Shown here: positions 38,545-50,523 of the stretch, in pieces
Position numbering within the stretch: position 1 is the first letter of the stretch
Layout of the letters: every line of letters starts with the position of its first letter
Assembly (NCBI GenBank): GCA_004794785.1
Contig: SJOL01006425.1
Span: 1,340,617 to 1,404,616 of the forward strand
Direction of reading: 5' to 3'
Length of the DNA: 64,000 nt
From: Opisthorchis felineus
Taxonomy: Eukaryota; Platyhelminthes; Trematoda; Opisthorchiida; Opisthorchiidae
Program-made: the position numbers and the translations under genes
Notes under the pieces: generated by a model
The model's input: only the letters and a program-made list of their open reading frames with translations
Databases searched by the model: none
Told to the model about the DNA's origin: nothing

Positions 38545-38730
38545 CTACTATTCACAAGATCGATTAAATCCGTGGACAGCCTACTAGCGGTTTCGTCTTT
38601 CTTTGGGCTCACCAGACAATCATCATCCTGTAGTCTCCACCAACTTTATTTTCTGACTTAAGACAAAACTGAGACGAATATTCATTTGCAAACTGATTTG
38701 GTATTGAGGGAGGATTCAGTCAATCTCTCG
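38545..38730 (+). repeat. Foldback-type repeat, decayed copy 9
   Basis: GGACAGCCTACTAGCGGTTT, CTTTCTTTGGGCTCACCAG, ATTCATTTGCAAACTGATTT and AATCTCTCGTT follow family order. Confidence 0.65.
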
Positions 38731-40645
38731 TTGGTAGCATGAAGATTACATGGACTTGCACATACCAGTCTCGTGGCCTCATAGCACGTTTCTCACTAGG
38801 TAACATTTGGTTCATGATTCACCTTTGAGTCTCCAGCAGTTACATAACATCCGATTGTGCTTGTTCTTATCACTCGGATAGGCGCAAAAAAGATAATGAT
38901 TTATTTGGCTGTTGGTACGGAAACGAACCCAATTCAGATAATGAGCTGGGTTAGGCGCCATGCCTTTCTGAGTATCACATTGTTATACACGTGACTTTCG
39001 GCTCCATAAAGTCAGTGAAGTACCGTTGTTGTCGGTCGTTGCGCAAGCAGAAAACATTCAATGCACCTCTCTTAGTTTATGGTGTGAAATGATCTGACTG
39101 ATACTATCCGGTGCATGTTGGGATGTAGACAAGCTTTAAACTTATTTAAGCAAGTTATCACCTTTCATAATGAGCAATGGCCTGTACATCTGTGTTCTGA
39201 ACGCATCATTCAGGTGCAGAGATAAACTGAGGAGCTGGATGGCCCACCTGGAATAATACTGGTCTAATTTCGAGTCCGGTAAGTGGCGTGCCAACAGGAA
39301 GTTGTTCAGAAAAGCAAAAAAACAGAGAAAGATATGAATACTAAGTTTTCGATGATTACGATTCCTATTCATAGCGGTTACATAAAGGAAGGATAAATCT
39401 TGGCACATAGAGGATGACTGTTTTCCACAGGTTGCCTTGCGAATGAAAACTTAGAGTGTACTTTTTGTTTGCAAGCTCGTCTTTGTAAAACTCAAGTCTT
39501 TCCAGCTAGATTTCCCGGGTTTTTCTGTACTGGCAACCTGCAGACACAGTCAAGGAGTAAGATGTAAGGAGCATTTGCTTCGACTCTGTATGCCTTCATA
39601 GCCAAGGTGCCTATTACGTTGTACTCGCCAACAGATGGGGATGATCACTGTTTCATTTCGTACAGGTCATCTGTCAGATGGAACTGGGTCACGGTGCCAG
39701 CTGCGGCAACGAAAGACGCAGACCTTTCAGAAAATATCTAATGCGTTGGAAAATAATGACGCCCGCTTAGATTTCGCTCAGCACTTCAGAAACGCTACTC
39801 CACCGAGCACCAGATGCGTCTTGGTTGCAAACTCCAAACTGTGATCAGTTATTCTGTGACTGGGTCATGATTTCCAGATATTTGTACTCATAAAACTGTC
39901 CCCTCAACGGACTCCTAAGGGAGAACAATAATTTATTTTGGAGCTGACTGAACAAGACTTATTATTCTGCCTGCTTCTGTCCTCATGTCGGTCGCTTCCA
40001 TTCAGCACAGGGATGGGTAACAAGAGCTGTGTGAGGCAGATGGTCTTGTGGATGAACCCATGTAATTACTAAAAACGTCGTTTCAGTAGAACGAAAACCA
40101 AAAGAGCATTTTCCCCTGTGGTTTATACTTCTTTCGTTATTTACACACGTTGAACACACAGCGGTTCCGAAGTTTTAATCCAAACACAGAGAACTAAGAG
40201 GAATCTAGTGTTAACGTTATCGATGTTCATCTCCGACTTAGGCTGCAGTTAGGCACGGGGTGAAAGCACGCGTTTGAAGGGTTTTGCTGCTAATAGGGTT
40301 ATGTTAATCTCGAAGAGGGAAAGATACAACGTCGGCAAGTGAGTAACTTCAGTTGGGCTGTCAGCTTGGCGTAAAATGATACGCTGTTTCACAAACCATC
40401 GATTTATTCTCGCCACATCGCGAAGCGGCTGGAATTATGTGCAGCAAACCTGAAAAACAAAGTCTGACACACCACTGACACCTATTCATGCCTTCCCATT
40501 GAGACCAAAATCTTCATTCCCGAATTATTCTTTTAAACTATACAGCCGAACCTGTCTTGGATATACAGCCCCTCTTCAGTCCAAAATTGACTTTTATTAT
40601 CTGGGCTGTTAAGGTTGGCTGAGTCCGTGGTACAACCCCGAGTAT
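38731..40645. other. No gene recognised
   Basis: Short unrelated frames only. Confidence 0.55.
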
Positions 40646-40704
40646 TGACATTACTCTCGTTTTGAAGAGTCCTCTTCCTGTTCTGGTGCAATCATTCTGG
40701 TGAG
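40646..40704 (+). repeat. Short dispersed repeat, copy 2
   Basis: Matches 1938-2002 (ACATTACTCTCGTTT core, then CTTCCTGTTCTGGTGCAATC). Lies directly beside a family B SINE here but not at the other site. Confidence 0.5.
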
Positions 40705-40862
40705 ATCGCACCAAAGAGGGGAAGCAGATGATTCAAGTTTTGCTATTACTAGAGCTCATCATCAGTGCCTATCCTTGGCCCTGGCGGGCGTTGAACCCCT
40801 GACGTGCGAGACAAGCGTGTTACCACTGCTGCACCAGCGCACACTGGATGTACCTGAGTTAT
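40690..40862 (-). repeat. tRNA-like SINE, family B, copy 3
   Basis: On the minus strand TGCGCTGGTGCAGCAGTGGT, GGGGTTCAACGCCCGCC (B-box-like) and CACTGATGATGAGCTCTAG follow the order of the copies at 15265 and 21480. The minus-strand tail CCCCTCTTTGG also matches the copy at 21660. Confidence 0.65.
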
Positions 40863-40894
40863 CACGCCTGGGTGGTCGTTTTAGACGTCGGACA

Positions 40895-41010
40895 AACCAA
40901 TCACATCGCTCAAGCGCAAACACGTTAGCCTGTTTAGACGTGCTAATTCAAGTGCGTCTATCCTGCGCTGGTGGGTTGCGTCAAGAATAAACTGGACCTT
41001 AACCTGGTTG
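40895..41010 (+). repeat. tRNA-like SINE, family B, copy 4 (front part)
   Basis: ATCACATCGCTCAAGCGCAA, CTGTTTAGACGTGCTAATTC and CTGCGCTGGTGGGTTGCG match the front of copy 1. It faces copy 3 head to head. Confidence 0.65.
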
Positions 41011-41359
41011 ATAGTTTGCGTACTCAACTCTACCTGGGGACCTTTGTGCGACATTCGCGGAGTATCTCATACCAAGTTGGTCAGTGGTTAGCAGCATGAC
41101 AAAGTCCCTTAGTCCTCCAGCATGGGGTTAGAACATTTGTGACTTGCTGTTTGAAAAAGTACTGTACTGGAATTTCCCGCCAAGCAATGTTGCCTTGCGG
41201 CCAGGCTTTATATCAAAAGTTCTTTTTGAGGACCGTAATAAAGAGGGGCGCATCTACCACTGAGTCCAGCACTTTGAACAAAGGTTCTTACCCGTTGCCA
41301 CTCAGTCGGACTCTCGAACTGCACTAAAACTCTGGATTGTGAACCTAGAACCCCCTAAA

Positions 41360-42180
41360 CCCTCGGAAGTTTGACTGCATATCCACTCTCAAGTGCTACT
41401 AAGCACCTGGTGTCGATCTGGAACATCCAGATGACATCATTCTCGTCTTCGAAGAGTAAAAGAAGACAACTATTTTTGGATGAACTGATCAAAGCCATCC
41501 CGTCCTTTGTCGTGCGGTGTGCATCCACAAGTCATGTTCCTGGGCACTCCAGTCACTGAACGCGTCAAGTACAATCCATTGAGAGGTACTCGAGATTGTG
41601 CAGCGTTTTACATATCTTGGAAGTAGTATTAGCTCCGATTGTAGCGTGAGAGACGAAGACAGTGCAAGAATCTCTAAGGTTCGGGTCGCGTTTTCTGGCC
41701 TGAGACACCTATGGCGACAAAGCTGCATATCCTTGAAGCTCAAAGGATGTGTGCATCAGGCCATAGTATGGGCTGTTTTGTCTAATGGTCGTGAGACGCC
41801 TTCGAGTCATCCGTAACGGCTGTCTCGGGGCTATAGCTCGCGTAGGATGGCGCCAGCGATTACGAGTGTCCGGATGTGCAACAAGAAAGAAGGCGTTCAG
41901 AACCGAAAACTGGGGTGTTTAGGCCATGTACTGCGCAAGCCGATTGATCGTCTTCCGAAAAGAATGCTGTTTTCCTATCCCAACACAAAGTGGTGCCAGC
42001 AGAGATGTGGTGTACCTTTGATCTGGCAGAGGAAAATTAAATCGATTACGAAAAGTCTTGATACTGTCGGTTCGACTCGCTTTCCACCTGATCATTCCTG
42101 TGCATGGTTGTCGACGCTGCAAAATCTGGCCGCTGACCGACGTCAATGGCATTCTTGCTGTCAGTTTGTTTGAGTAAGTG
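41360..42180 (+). pseudogene. RTE-like reverse transcriptase C-terminal relic
   Basis: LEHPDDIILVFEE near 41420 is a degraded [YF]ADD box (first two positions changed). Then IVQRFTYLGSSISSDCSV (about 41592-41645), ARISKVRVAFSGLRHLWRQ, LKLKGCVHQAIVWAVL with a damaged YG.ETW segment, RKLGCLGHVLRKPIDRLPKR (41900-41963) and finally WLSTLQNLAADRRQWHSCCQ (to about 42168). This order is that of RTE-type elements common in flatworm genomes. Two frames and several stops; the end at QWHSCCQFV is close to the natural C-terminus of the family. Confidence 0.88.
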
Positions 42181-45100
42181 TCTGGAGGTGTAGGCACCTC
42201 GGAATGAGTGTGGTAGACTATCACTAATTCCCTTCCTAATTCACTTTCATTCTTCTCTTCATAATATGGCTTTCAAACAAACTATGGTTGCACGACAACG
42301 AGGCATCAGTTTTGAACACTGATGTTGTTTGTCGGGGATGATGCTGCAAGTCACGCAACCACGTACAACGAATCCAGGGTATTTTGTTCGTCAGTACATG
42401 ACTGATGAGACGACAAAGTGAACTTAAAGACAACTCAACAAACAACCACAGAAACAGTAACGTGCATTGCACTTAACAGTTCAACAAGTACAGAACAACT
42501 TATGGCGTTACAAGCCCGTCTGAAGGGAGCCATAATGGGTAGGTTCGCTACACACACACACAAGTGCCATATCAGGTGAATTCCCTAGTTCCAAGCATCG
42601 CGACCTGCCTCAGATTATGTCTACTTTGACAAGATGGAGTCGTGTTTCAACTGCTTTATTCGCGTGGAAAGTTAGTATCGACCAGTAGTTGCAATCATCG
42701 TCATCCGTATTCAGTCTTCGTAACCATTAGATGGGATCAATTGCAGCGAATTAGCTAGTTAGGTTATACATACAACAGGTATTGCAGATGTCGAGCGATC
42801 GATGAAGTGCGGTACGTTTACATCTCGGTGGACCTAACTGATGAAAAGTGTTCAGCCAATATGTTCCAGTCGCACCTGACATTTCGACTTCAAGTTGATA
42901 TTCTTCGTATGGTGCCACTTTTGTCAAATGTGATGTTCAATTTATGGATGATGATTGATTTCCTTGTGGTATTCAGAGATTTGAAACATACTGACAGCCA
43001 CAAAAACATGATGTTGACAAATCGTATAGAGCACGTAAAATCTGACGTAATGCTGTATGAACGGTTTGGGGTGCTAGAGAGATGTATTATCCTATGTATC
43101 AGAACCGTCTATCTGTTTGGCTTCTCCAGACTCGTCGTTCAAAACGCTGGGCAAGAGACCTGCAGCTTGTTGTGCACTGAGTGTGTGGTTCTTCATTAGT
43201 TTTTACCATCTCTAACTCACACAATGGATTATTTCTTTTAACTTATGTCACGTAGGTGATCGTTGTAATGCGTAGTGGAGCCGAAGCAACTCGCCTTATT
43301 GTTTTAGCCCGGACGAACAAAGTTACTCTCCTATTCTGCCAAATATTCGCTCGCACCGACTCAAGCTTGGAAAATGGACTGCGCAAAACTTATACTGAGT
43401 TCCTTCTCCTCTCTGTAATGCTCCGTCTCATATCAAGTAGTTGTCTCACAACGGGAAAAATGACAACCCCGGTGAAATACTACCTATCTGCCTAACTTCA
43501 GCAATCGACATTCTGCTCGTAAGTTTGTAGCGATTTTCCCACGCAGTCGGGTGCGAGTGTGGAGATTATTGATTTGACAGCGAAATGACCGGGCCCGGCT
43601 AGTAATGATGCTAGGAAGGGGTTATACAGTAAACATGATCGACCAGACGCAACACCTGAACCATTGCCTGTGGTTCTATGCGTATTTCTCATAAGTTGCA
43701 TTTGTGTAACTCAGTTTTGATAGCCACATTAAGCAACGCAGTCTTGGCCGAGGAAAACTATGCACGGTAACGCGAAAGCCAAAAGAGTGAGTGACATGCA
43801 AGTTCCTTATTAGACTGCCTATTTCGTAGGGCTACTTCCATTAAAAAAAACAGCTATTACCACACACGAGTTGTCTCACTGTTAAGTATGAACGAGTTTT
43901 CTTTTATACCAACATACAACGAGACAGCCCTTCGAGACAGATGCAATCCGCGTTGGGAAAAGAGAACCGTTGATCGGCGTTTCAAGTTCAGAAGGAAACC
44001 AAAGGTTAACACCCTTCGCCATTGATGTACACTTAACCATAGATCTAAGAGGTTCCTACAGTGCAATTAAACTAAAGAACCGCACTAGGGAGCCTTCCTC
44101 ACTTTAGCCTGGTTGGTGTTTTAGTCTAAACTGTATGCATGGTACTGGTCACTGGAACATGTTGTACCGCTACCACACGCATAAAAGTCATGAGGATGGT
44201 ATAAAGAGTGCTCATTTGCACAAGACGAGATCACAAGAGCTGAGGCAGACCAAGTTGATATTTCTGAATATTTTTCATCCGATTCTGTCCGCATGACCAT
44301 GCGCCAAAATATTGCCCCTCTATCCAAGACTTATCAGGCAGTCAGGTTCCGAAGATGTGTGATAACAGCTCCGATTTCCATCCCATCGAGGTTGATGTAA
44401 TTTTCATAACATTCGTCCCCAAATTTCTAAACATGAAACACGGAGAAAAACAGATGAATTGTCTCCGGAGTGTGCACTAAAATGCCATAAAGACAGACCA
44501 ATGGGAATCTCCATTTCGAGTTGCCGGTAGCTGACTGACGGTGTGGTTTAATTGCACTTATAAATAACACCAGATAAGGAACTGTAACGACTTACAATAA
44601 TGAAATTGATGTACACTGTTTCCGGACTTTTTAGCGGAGGTCGGTCCAGTTTTGTCGAATAACCGGAGAATCGTTTTGGTGAGCAACTGAACATTCCGAA
44701 CTGGTGGGGCACTAAGGATGGCATGTGGAGTCTTCGTCGAGCACAGCAGTTTTTGTTTGCGGGCCAACAATAGTTGTGTCCATAATGAGTAGCTACTTCA
44801 TCCTGGTGCAGAGAAGACAAGTGGCAGGTTGGCCTAAAATGGTTCATTTGTACTAAAGTAGTGATCGTGAATCGAACGATCGAGGTCAGGCCGTGACACA
44901 TGCGCGAAGTCTGACATGGATGTAGGTGCTTTACGAAAAGCAGGCCTCCTCGTGCACTCAAGCCACTACCAACGGGTGATGAGACAACACCGACAGGCTT
45001 CTGTCCGTATAGACATTCTGGTCCACTAACCTGCCTGTAGGTATTCTGTTGCGAGCTACCATTTCCTTTGTTGAAATTAGCTGGTACACTCGTTCGGATG

Positions 45101-46784
45101 TCTTATCGGAATGTGTTAACGTGGCGTGGCGTTCGCCTCCTTAAAACTCTTTTCTCATACAGTTGGATTCTATTTTGTTTGCTGTTTCACGGACATAAAT
45201 CATGATCACGCTACAGTAATGCCCTCCTACCCGCAAGCGACCTGCGTGACTCCCAGGTTGTGGAAACTACTAGTGAACACCACAAGGACTCGCACTTAAT
45301 TGCCCTCCCATTAGCTGACGACCCCGTCAGCAATCTGTGCAAGCTGGTTTGCGATCGTTCGTCACCGATCAAGATGACATCAGCGCGAGTACTGAAATTC
45401 TATGGTGAACAGATAGACGAGCTACCAATTTTTCGACAGACTGATGAACAACTATTTCAACCAGGGGTGCTTGAAAGTAGTTTCGCAATTTTCAGATGCT
45501 TCTATAGCACGACGTTAGAGAAGGACGCCCCAATATACGCACCGAAATGTTTAGCGACCTTCACGTGTGATAAGTTGGTCACAGCGTTCTAGTTTGACGT
45601 TTCCTGCTAAGATTAGATTGACTAGAGCGTGATACCCGTTAGCCGTGACGGTATCGTTCATTTCCAGAATTTTGTCAATGGAGTCTGCATTCGTGTAAGC
45701 CACTATTTTTTTTGCAAGACATCAATACTGCCAGAAAAGTAGACATTGGATTGGCCAAGCTGACTGATGATTCGGTTGTAAAAGGAGACAGAACTGAATG
45801 TCAGTTTGGTGTCGTTTCAAACGCGGCGGTGTTTAAATGACTCAGGAATGGTCATCAGAAACCGTACAAATATGTTAGCGAATATGTCAGGGATGCCGAA
45901 AGTCGTCTGCATGGAGAGACTTAGATCCTCGGACGAAGCAGTCTTATCTACCGTTTAAAATCCCGTAATTCTATTGGAGGATTTGAGAGACCTGGACCCA
46001 ATGTTGGATGGTGCAATGTATCAGACGTCAAGACTTGTGGTGCAGCTTTGCACACTTTCAGACTTGAAGAACGTTCAAAAATGGTCGAGTGCCATGAGAG
46101 AAAACAAAAGTGTCTGGTTGATAAGGCCTACTTGAAAGGATAAACAAAACGGTATTAGCTTCCCCTTTGCTTCGTTTCTTATGGCAGTCAATCGTTTTTG
46201 GACACACGCAAAAGTTGAGGGCACGTTACAGCGCAACTGTCCCGCAAACTTTCGAAACAGAGATATATGGTACACTGCAAAAGTACCAAGTCCGGTTCGT
46301 TCAGTTCTCTCTTGGATTATCTTTGTCATTTTCGCGTCCTTATGATCTCCGAAAATTTAAATGGTGACCTGGAAAAATCTGAGCAATTGACCCGAAAACT
46401 GATGTCTGCTTGTTCAAAAGTGGTTACGATTCAGTGCTGGCGTCCAAACCAGTTATGATACTGAGCCTAGCATGCTGAAACCACGTTATACGACTCATAT
46501 TGACGGCCGGACCGAACAAGTTATTCCGAGCGTCCCACAACTGAACATAGCGAAGGAAGTGCTCAAAAAACACGTCATTCACCTAGATGGGACTGAGATT
46601 GAGGTTGTAGTGACTTACGGGCGGCTTACTTCCCACTGTGGATCTTTCCCGCCTTTGAACTACTTTTCACTTTCGGCTATTTGTTTATTCGTCTCAGAGA
46701 TATTTGATTTGCATATCGTGTTTGAATACACTTCTGTCCCCGTAGACTCGTTGATACCTGCAAGCTGGCTTCCAATTTTAGGTG
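42181..46784. other. No gene recognised
   Basis: Holds some of the longer unexplained frames (plus 42807-43199, minus 44548-44961, plus 45260-45592), none with a recognisable family or splice context. A (CA)6 run lies near 42550. Confidence 0.55.
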
Positions 46785-46990
46785 CTGATAGCTCGAGAAC
46801 TTGCTGACCGGAAAGTCCGCGGTTCGAACCCAACCCCAGCATCTCGACTGTTGCTGGCTTGGCTTGGGCAACCTGGCAGTATTTCATCCCTCGTGCTTCG
46901 TTCGGGTGGCATGGACCGTAAGGAAGTTACAGCTGAACGCCCACATACTGTTTGGTGTTGTCAAATCGACTTCAATCCAACTGGTTAATT
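46785..46990 (+). repeat. tRNA-derived SINE, family A, copy 4
   Basis: B box GGTTCGAACCC at 46821-46831 after a degraded A-box region (ACTTGCTGACCGG head shared with other copies). Body with TTGGGCAACCTGGCAGTAT, CCCTCGTGCTTCG and GGGTGGCATGGA. Confidence 0.82.
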
Positions 46991-49900
46991 TGAGTGTCAA
47001 CCGCTAGTAGGTTCGATTCAACCATTTACGGACTGCTTCCAACCAGAGTTGTGTGAGAGGCTGTTTCCAACAGCCGATTTTTGCGGACAAGTCCTGCATC
47101 AAGTGACTCATTTAGTTTGCTTCGTCATTCTGCTGAGACAAATAGGTGAATCCGCAAAGTCACCCAGCATCGGTAAAACTCCTGCTTGGACTGACGGAGC
47201 CGTTTCTCGAGCAAATCGGTCGCCGTCCAAACATCCTTGCTTGCCTCATGACGTCGCCCGAGCCCGACTCTGTTCGCATTATTGGGACAATAGTTCTCAT
47301 ACGATCGGAGGCGGCAAACGTCCCCTGAACACACCACAATTCTCTCGCCTGTTTTCGTCAATGGGGGACCCCCTTCATAAAGAAAGTTTCCTATGGGGTA
47401 CGCGAATAAGAATGTGCCACCTTTGTTGGCGTTGAACATGAACTGAGTTCTATTGGGCCAGCTGGAAGATATGCTGCTTGAGGGGCTCAAGAGATACACT
47501 TCAAGAGCCACTGTTGAAATATGCACAGCCACTCACTGCCCACTTTTAAACTTGTCCTCCAAGTTGATCAGCATGTTTTCTTGCTATTGGTATCTTAAGG
47601 CTGACTGTTATTGGCAATTGTTTTCACTGTACCGGTAAAAGAAACCTAAGTGACTTGGGTGATTGCACTGAATGTACCCAACTGAGCCCCTGAAGGTTTA
47701 CCGCTGCAAGCAGCCCCTACGCATCCGAACGGAACATGACATGAATTCTCTTATCAACACCAAGTCGAGACGCTATAGGGCTCAGGAATCGCCACTTCCA
47801 GTTTAGCTTCACCACCATCTCAAGTGACGAAAGTTTTGGGACAGTTATATCACTTAAACCATTCAGCGTCAGAAATTTTTACCCCTCCTGGCACACATGA
47901 CGTAACCGCCAGAGGTATGGCTCAAACTGTACTACTATCGGCTGTGGCAATCACGCCAGTGGGTGGGTTGGCGACCGCACGTTCATCCTCCCTTGGAACC
48001 AATGCTACATGGTAGTTTACTCTAGCTCAGAACAATGGATATGTTAACGTCAACCAGACCAGTAACAATGAATGACATCGTAATAGGAACCAATAATACG
48101 ACCGAAAGCCACGATAGTTATTCATTTCGGCCTCCTCTGGTCGACTGCGCGTGCCAATCAGCATTGACATGAACATCTGTGAAAAATATGGATGCTTCAT
48201 TGTTGCATAAACATGCGGATTAAATTGACTGAAGCCCTCTAACAGAAAAATTGGAGAGGGATATAAGACTAGAATAACCCGAGGTGATTGCAACTCCAGC
48301 ATTCAGCCAACATTGATAGACTGCGGTGAATGTTCTTCAACGAATAGCTATTACACATCACATCAGTGCTGGTACTGTTAAGTGCACTAGCCTATCAAGC
48401 CTTGCACACAAAAATACCTCTCCTAATGACCTCACCTTCAATGTGCTGTGGCGGCGTACATCGATGCGAGATCCGTAATGATCGGCTGAAGACAGGTAAA
48501 TTATTTTAAAGGAACAGCATAAAGGCCGCACGTTCAAGGAGAACCTACGACAGGTCAAGCACAAGAGGTTTTGAACGCTGATCGACCCCCAAATGCGCTG
48601 CCCATGACGCGGGATATGAGTCGAACACCATGCCCCCAGCTTGATGGCTGCTCACCTGCGTGTTAGTCACTTAGAAGGGGTGTATACAAACCAAACAGTG
48701 CTATCCCACAATGGTGCATCCACTTTTTGAAATAAAAACTACTGATTGCGTAGAACCAGTGAAGATTAGCCAAAAAACAAGTTAAGTTTTATCCCCGACT
48801 GCTCGCCGCGTTTGCCTGAACCTCAGGCTTCCTATGGTCTACACAACAGTTCTGTACCGGAAGGTGGCAGTAACCTTTTCACATTCTGATTATCTAACTT
48901 CTTCCCACAATCTACGGAAAACGGATGCTAGGGGTGGGCCTACCGGAGGGTCAATGTAGCCCCACCCACTGGGCTGCTAGTGGGACAAGAGAGGAAGGAC
49001 TGTTGGCTGTCGGTAATGTTTAATAAAGAACAGTATTTTAGTACCATAAATATCGAGCTGCGCATTCGGCCGAAGAATACCAGGAGCGGGAAATTTTTTA
49101 GGTTTGTTCGAGTCCGTCGTTAACACCAACCGAGCAGGCACAGGTAGTCTAGTCAGTGTTCAAGTGAAATAACGAAAGATCGAAACCTGGAGACTGTGCC
49201 TGATTGAAGAGCACCAAATGGGGCAAAACCAGTAGTAGGCTGTAAACAGCTAGTGAGCACAATCAGTAATGTGTGGGTAGCAAAAAGGACTAGTATTGGG
49301 GGTATTCTCATAAACTATCTGGGACAACACATCATTATACGTGAGCTGATAGGTCAGTCAAATGGGCCATAACGCCGCCAAGGAAGCGCCAGGACGGGAA
49401 GGACTATTCAATCTACCCTTAGTCTGGATGTGGACGACTGAGAGCTTTCTTCTTTCAGGCTGAACGCCCCAACTAAGCTGTCATTTCGGCATAAGAGCGT
49501 TGCTATTCTTGCACAAGGCCAAAGTCTAGTAAACCTCTATGCACGTAGGGTCTGACGACCAGCAAAGTTTGGCTGTAAATGATACTATGATAGCGCAAAG
49601 TGTTAAACACCGCTGCCTCATACATGGCCAGAACCATGTAGTGAATGGACTTTCCTAAGCAATAGTTACCGAGTTATCAAAGGGTGGCGATCGGTGATGG
49701 TTCGTAGTAGCTGTGAATGCTGAAGTGAATCTCGAGCTCGACTGGCCACGGACAAACAACCAATAATCTAAAGAAGGGAAAGTCAAGATTTCTTCGTTCA
49801 GATTATGCTTGTGTTTGAGTGACACGAAGAACCCAAAGCGTCTCCGAAAAATATACAAGCCTGTAAAAGGCGACCGGGGTTGAATGTGTGGGGGATTATA

Positions 49901-50175
49901 CAGGGGAAAGGAGGCTGAGGTAGCCGCTATGTACAACTGAAGCATTTACAACATCAACGAACAAAAGCACATTTCTACAAAACTCTAACAGAACCTCATG
50001 ACACCGCTTATGAAAACATAGAGCATACTCCCTCTTTGATCAAAACTGAGATGACCAACTTTCCATCCGTTGGTAAATAGTGCTCACAAGAGGACAGTAC
50101 ATTGTCCAAATGTCTAGACTGAAAAAGGGACAAATTGGCACCGAAGTGGAAGAAAAGTGAGGGTAGGAAAGAGTA
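46991..50175. other. No gene recognised
   Basis: Downstream flank of EPC. Positions 49155-49270 contain a very decayed foldback-family string (GGGGCAAAACCAGTAGTAGG). Minus-strand 48590-48680 has a B-box-like GTGTTCGACTC in a tRNA-like context, possibly another SINE fragment. The EPC 3' untranslated region must lie here but I cannot place its end. Confidence 0.5.
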
Positions 50176-50523
50176 CTAGGTAGGTAACTGAAAAAACTGC
50201 GTGGGGCTCACACCATTAGCGGTTTGGAGATGAGGACTGTGAACGCCAGGATCCCTGGGCACACAATCGCGGGCCAAAGAACACACTTTAGGTGGAGGTA
50301 ACAGCGAAGGGTCCGTCAACCGCAGTCTGTCATCCGAAGGATTTAAAAAATGCTGACCAAGTCCATTGGCACTGGTGATTGAGGCCTCTGAACCGCGGGA
50401 TCTGGGGAAGTTGGGAGGCTGGAGTGAGTCAAGCCTGGCCAAGTTCCGCCAGAAGCGACTGGGTGTTGAAGCCGCCTTATTGTCATTTACGGAGAGCACA
50501 TTTTGTTTGTTGCTTCCAGGTGG
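50176..50523 (-). CDS. EPC1: EPC probable last coding exon (residues 603-717)
   Basis: The acceptor at 50524-50525 follows the pyrimidine-rich TTTTCCCTCTACCCGAATAG. The frame is open for 115 codons to a TAG at 50176-50178. The sequence is Ser/Pro-rich (SLQPPNFPRSRGSEAS) with no family motif I can name, so the evidence is splice-site quality, phase and position only. An alternative donor GGT|GTGAGC near 50210 could lead to a further exon. I see no AATAAA on this strand close downstream. Confidence 0.5.
   Translation of the reverse strand, partial: PPGSNKQNVLSVNDNKAASTPSRFWRNLARLDSLQPPNFPRSRGSEASITSANGLGQHFLNPSDDRLRLTDPSLLPPPKVCSLARDCVPRDPGVHSPHLQTANGVSPTQFFQLPT

Noticed and set aside
42807..43199. 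130-codon plus-strand frame
   Set aside because: Hydrophobic stretches but no pattern of a known membrane protein or exon boundaries I can defend.
44548..44961. 137-codon minus-strand frame
   Set aside because: Cys/His-rich by eye but without a regular zinc-finger spacing.
45260..45592. 110-codon plus-strand frame with a protein-like composition
   Set aside because: Considered as an exon or transposon fragment; no family recognised and no flanking exons found.
47125..47532. Overlapping 128- and 135-codon frames on opposite strands
   Set aside because: Both open at once, neither with a known motif.
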